Shown: piece after piece, positions 63,589 through 64,000 of the stretch
How the letters are laid out: each line of letters starts with the position of its first letter
Position numbering within the stretch: the first letter of the stretch is position 1
Origin: Amaurobius ferox
Taxonomy: Eukaryota; Arthropoda; Arachnida; Araneae; Amaurobiidae
Direction of reading: 5' to 3'
Assembly: GCA_951213105.1 (NCBI GenBank)
Contig: OX578140.1
Location: 32,145,518-32,209,517, forward strand
Length of the DNA: 64,000 bases
The notes under the pieces: model-generated
What the model was told of the DNA's origin: nothing
What the model saw: the letters and a program-made list of their open reading frames with translations, nothing else
The model's database searches: none
Program-made: the position numbers and the translations under genes

Positions 63589-63897
63589 CAAATTGTCTGC
63601 ATGTTCTCATTTAGACCTTCTAGTTGTTTTCAAGTGCTCATTTGGCCCGTCTAACTGTTTACAAGTGCTTACGTGGGCCACATAATTTTTTGCATGTGCC
63701 CATCTGACACCTATAATTTTTTACAAGTGCTCATGTGGCCCACATAATTATTTGCATGTGCTGATTTGAAGTCTCTAGTTGTTTACAAATGCACATGTGA
63801 CCCGCATAATTCTTTATATATGATCATTTGATCCGCCTAATTGTTTACATGTGCTCGTTTGGCCCGCCTAATTGTTCACATGTACCATTGTAGCTCA
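63589..63897. repeat. 31-bp minisatellite, 10 units
   Basis: Units start at 63589, 63620, 63651, 63682, 63713, 63744, 63775, 63806, 63837 and 63868, always exactly 31 bp. The consensus is CTAATTGTTTACATGTGCTC followed by ATTTGGCCCGC. Substitutions are many, but length is strictly kept. Confidence 0.9.
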
Positions 63898-64000
63898 AAA
63901 AACAAAGTAATTACCTAGTAATTGATAGAAAATAAACCTATCCTTATACCTATCTTGAGTTCTACAGATTTTACATCGGTGTTTAGTGCAGTGACCAACA

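Noticed and set aside
63589..63897. CRISPR-like 31-bp periodic array
   Set aside because: No repeat/spacer alternation. The whole unit repeats with divergence.

Overview
This is a eukaryotic nuclear window built almost entirely of transposable elements and repeats. It is AT-rich, with long TA, TG, CT and GA microsatellites, LINE, SINE, LTR, Helitron and Tc1/mariner remnants, and no operon-like gene packing. The repertoire (several mariner types, a Helitron Pif1-type helicase, tRNA-derived SINEs with a CAACAAC tail, and a gag-protease LTR element) fits an arthropod. An arachnid such as an orb-weaving spider is my best guess, but this is inference. I could not support any host protein-coding gene, rRNA or functional tRNA gene.

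Layout. 1-7 kb: a decayed gag nucleocapsid fragment, a SINE with a perfect 15-bp target-site duplication (TSD), a 49-bp minisatellite, and a 5'-truncated LINE (4457-6856) with a perfect 15-bp TSD but a broken reading frame. 7.5-13.1 kb: a young LTR element with an intact 687-codon gag-protease ORF, LTR copies differing at one position in 927, and no reverse transcriptase or integrase. 13-22 kb: AT-rich DNA with three copies of a dispersed ~0.9-kb repeat, here called family A. 22.2-24.7 kb: a foldback-like element whose arms carry GTCGGGATT-type arrays, then a Helitron helicase fragment directly abutting a truncated Tc1 transposase. 24.8-35 kb: AT arrays, a 109-bp-arm hairpin, two SINEs of different families, more family A, and a 51-bp satellite with a 204-bp higher-order period. 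36.9-37.8 kb: a long-TIR MITE with TA target duplications, itself holding a 41-bp SINE-tail insertion. 39-45.5 kb: tandem family A copies and family D, with a locus-specific 40-bp minisatellite.

46.6-57.1 kb holds four different Tc1/mariner-type remnants. One is a DD41D element with ~330-bp TIRs inserted in a TA microsatellite, one a DD34D mariner with two nonsense codons in one frame, one an internally deleted TIR element, and one a longer-spaced mariner-like element whose last catalytic Asp is Tyr. 57-64 kb has family D again, a ~690-bp tandem repeat with poly-C runs, a tRNA-like relic and a 31-bp minisatellite.

How the parts relate: the LINE, two SINEs and three tiny 41-64-bp SINE-tail insertions all have 14-15-bp TSDs, which suggests one target-primed retrotransposition machinery. 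The MITE shares its first 16 terminal bases with the 55.5-kb mariner-like element, which suggests cross-mobilisation. All DNA transposases seen here are broken, so any recent movement would have needed enzymes encoded elsewhere.
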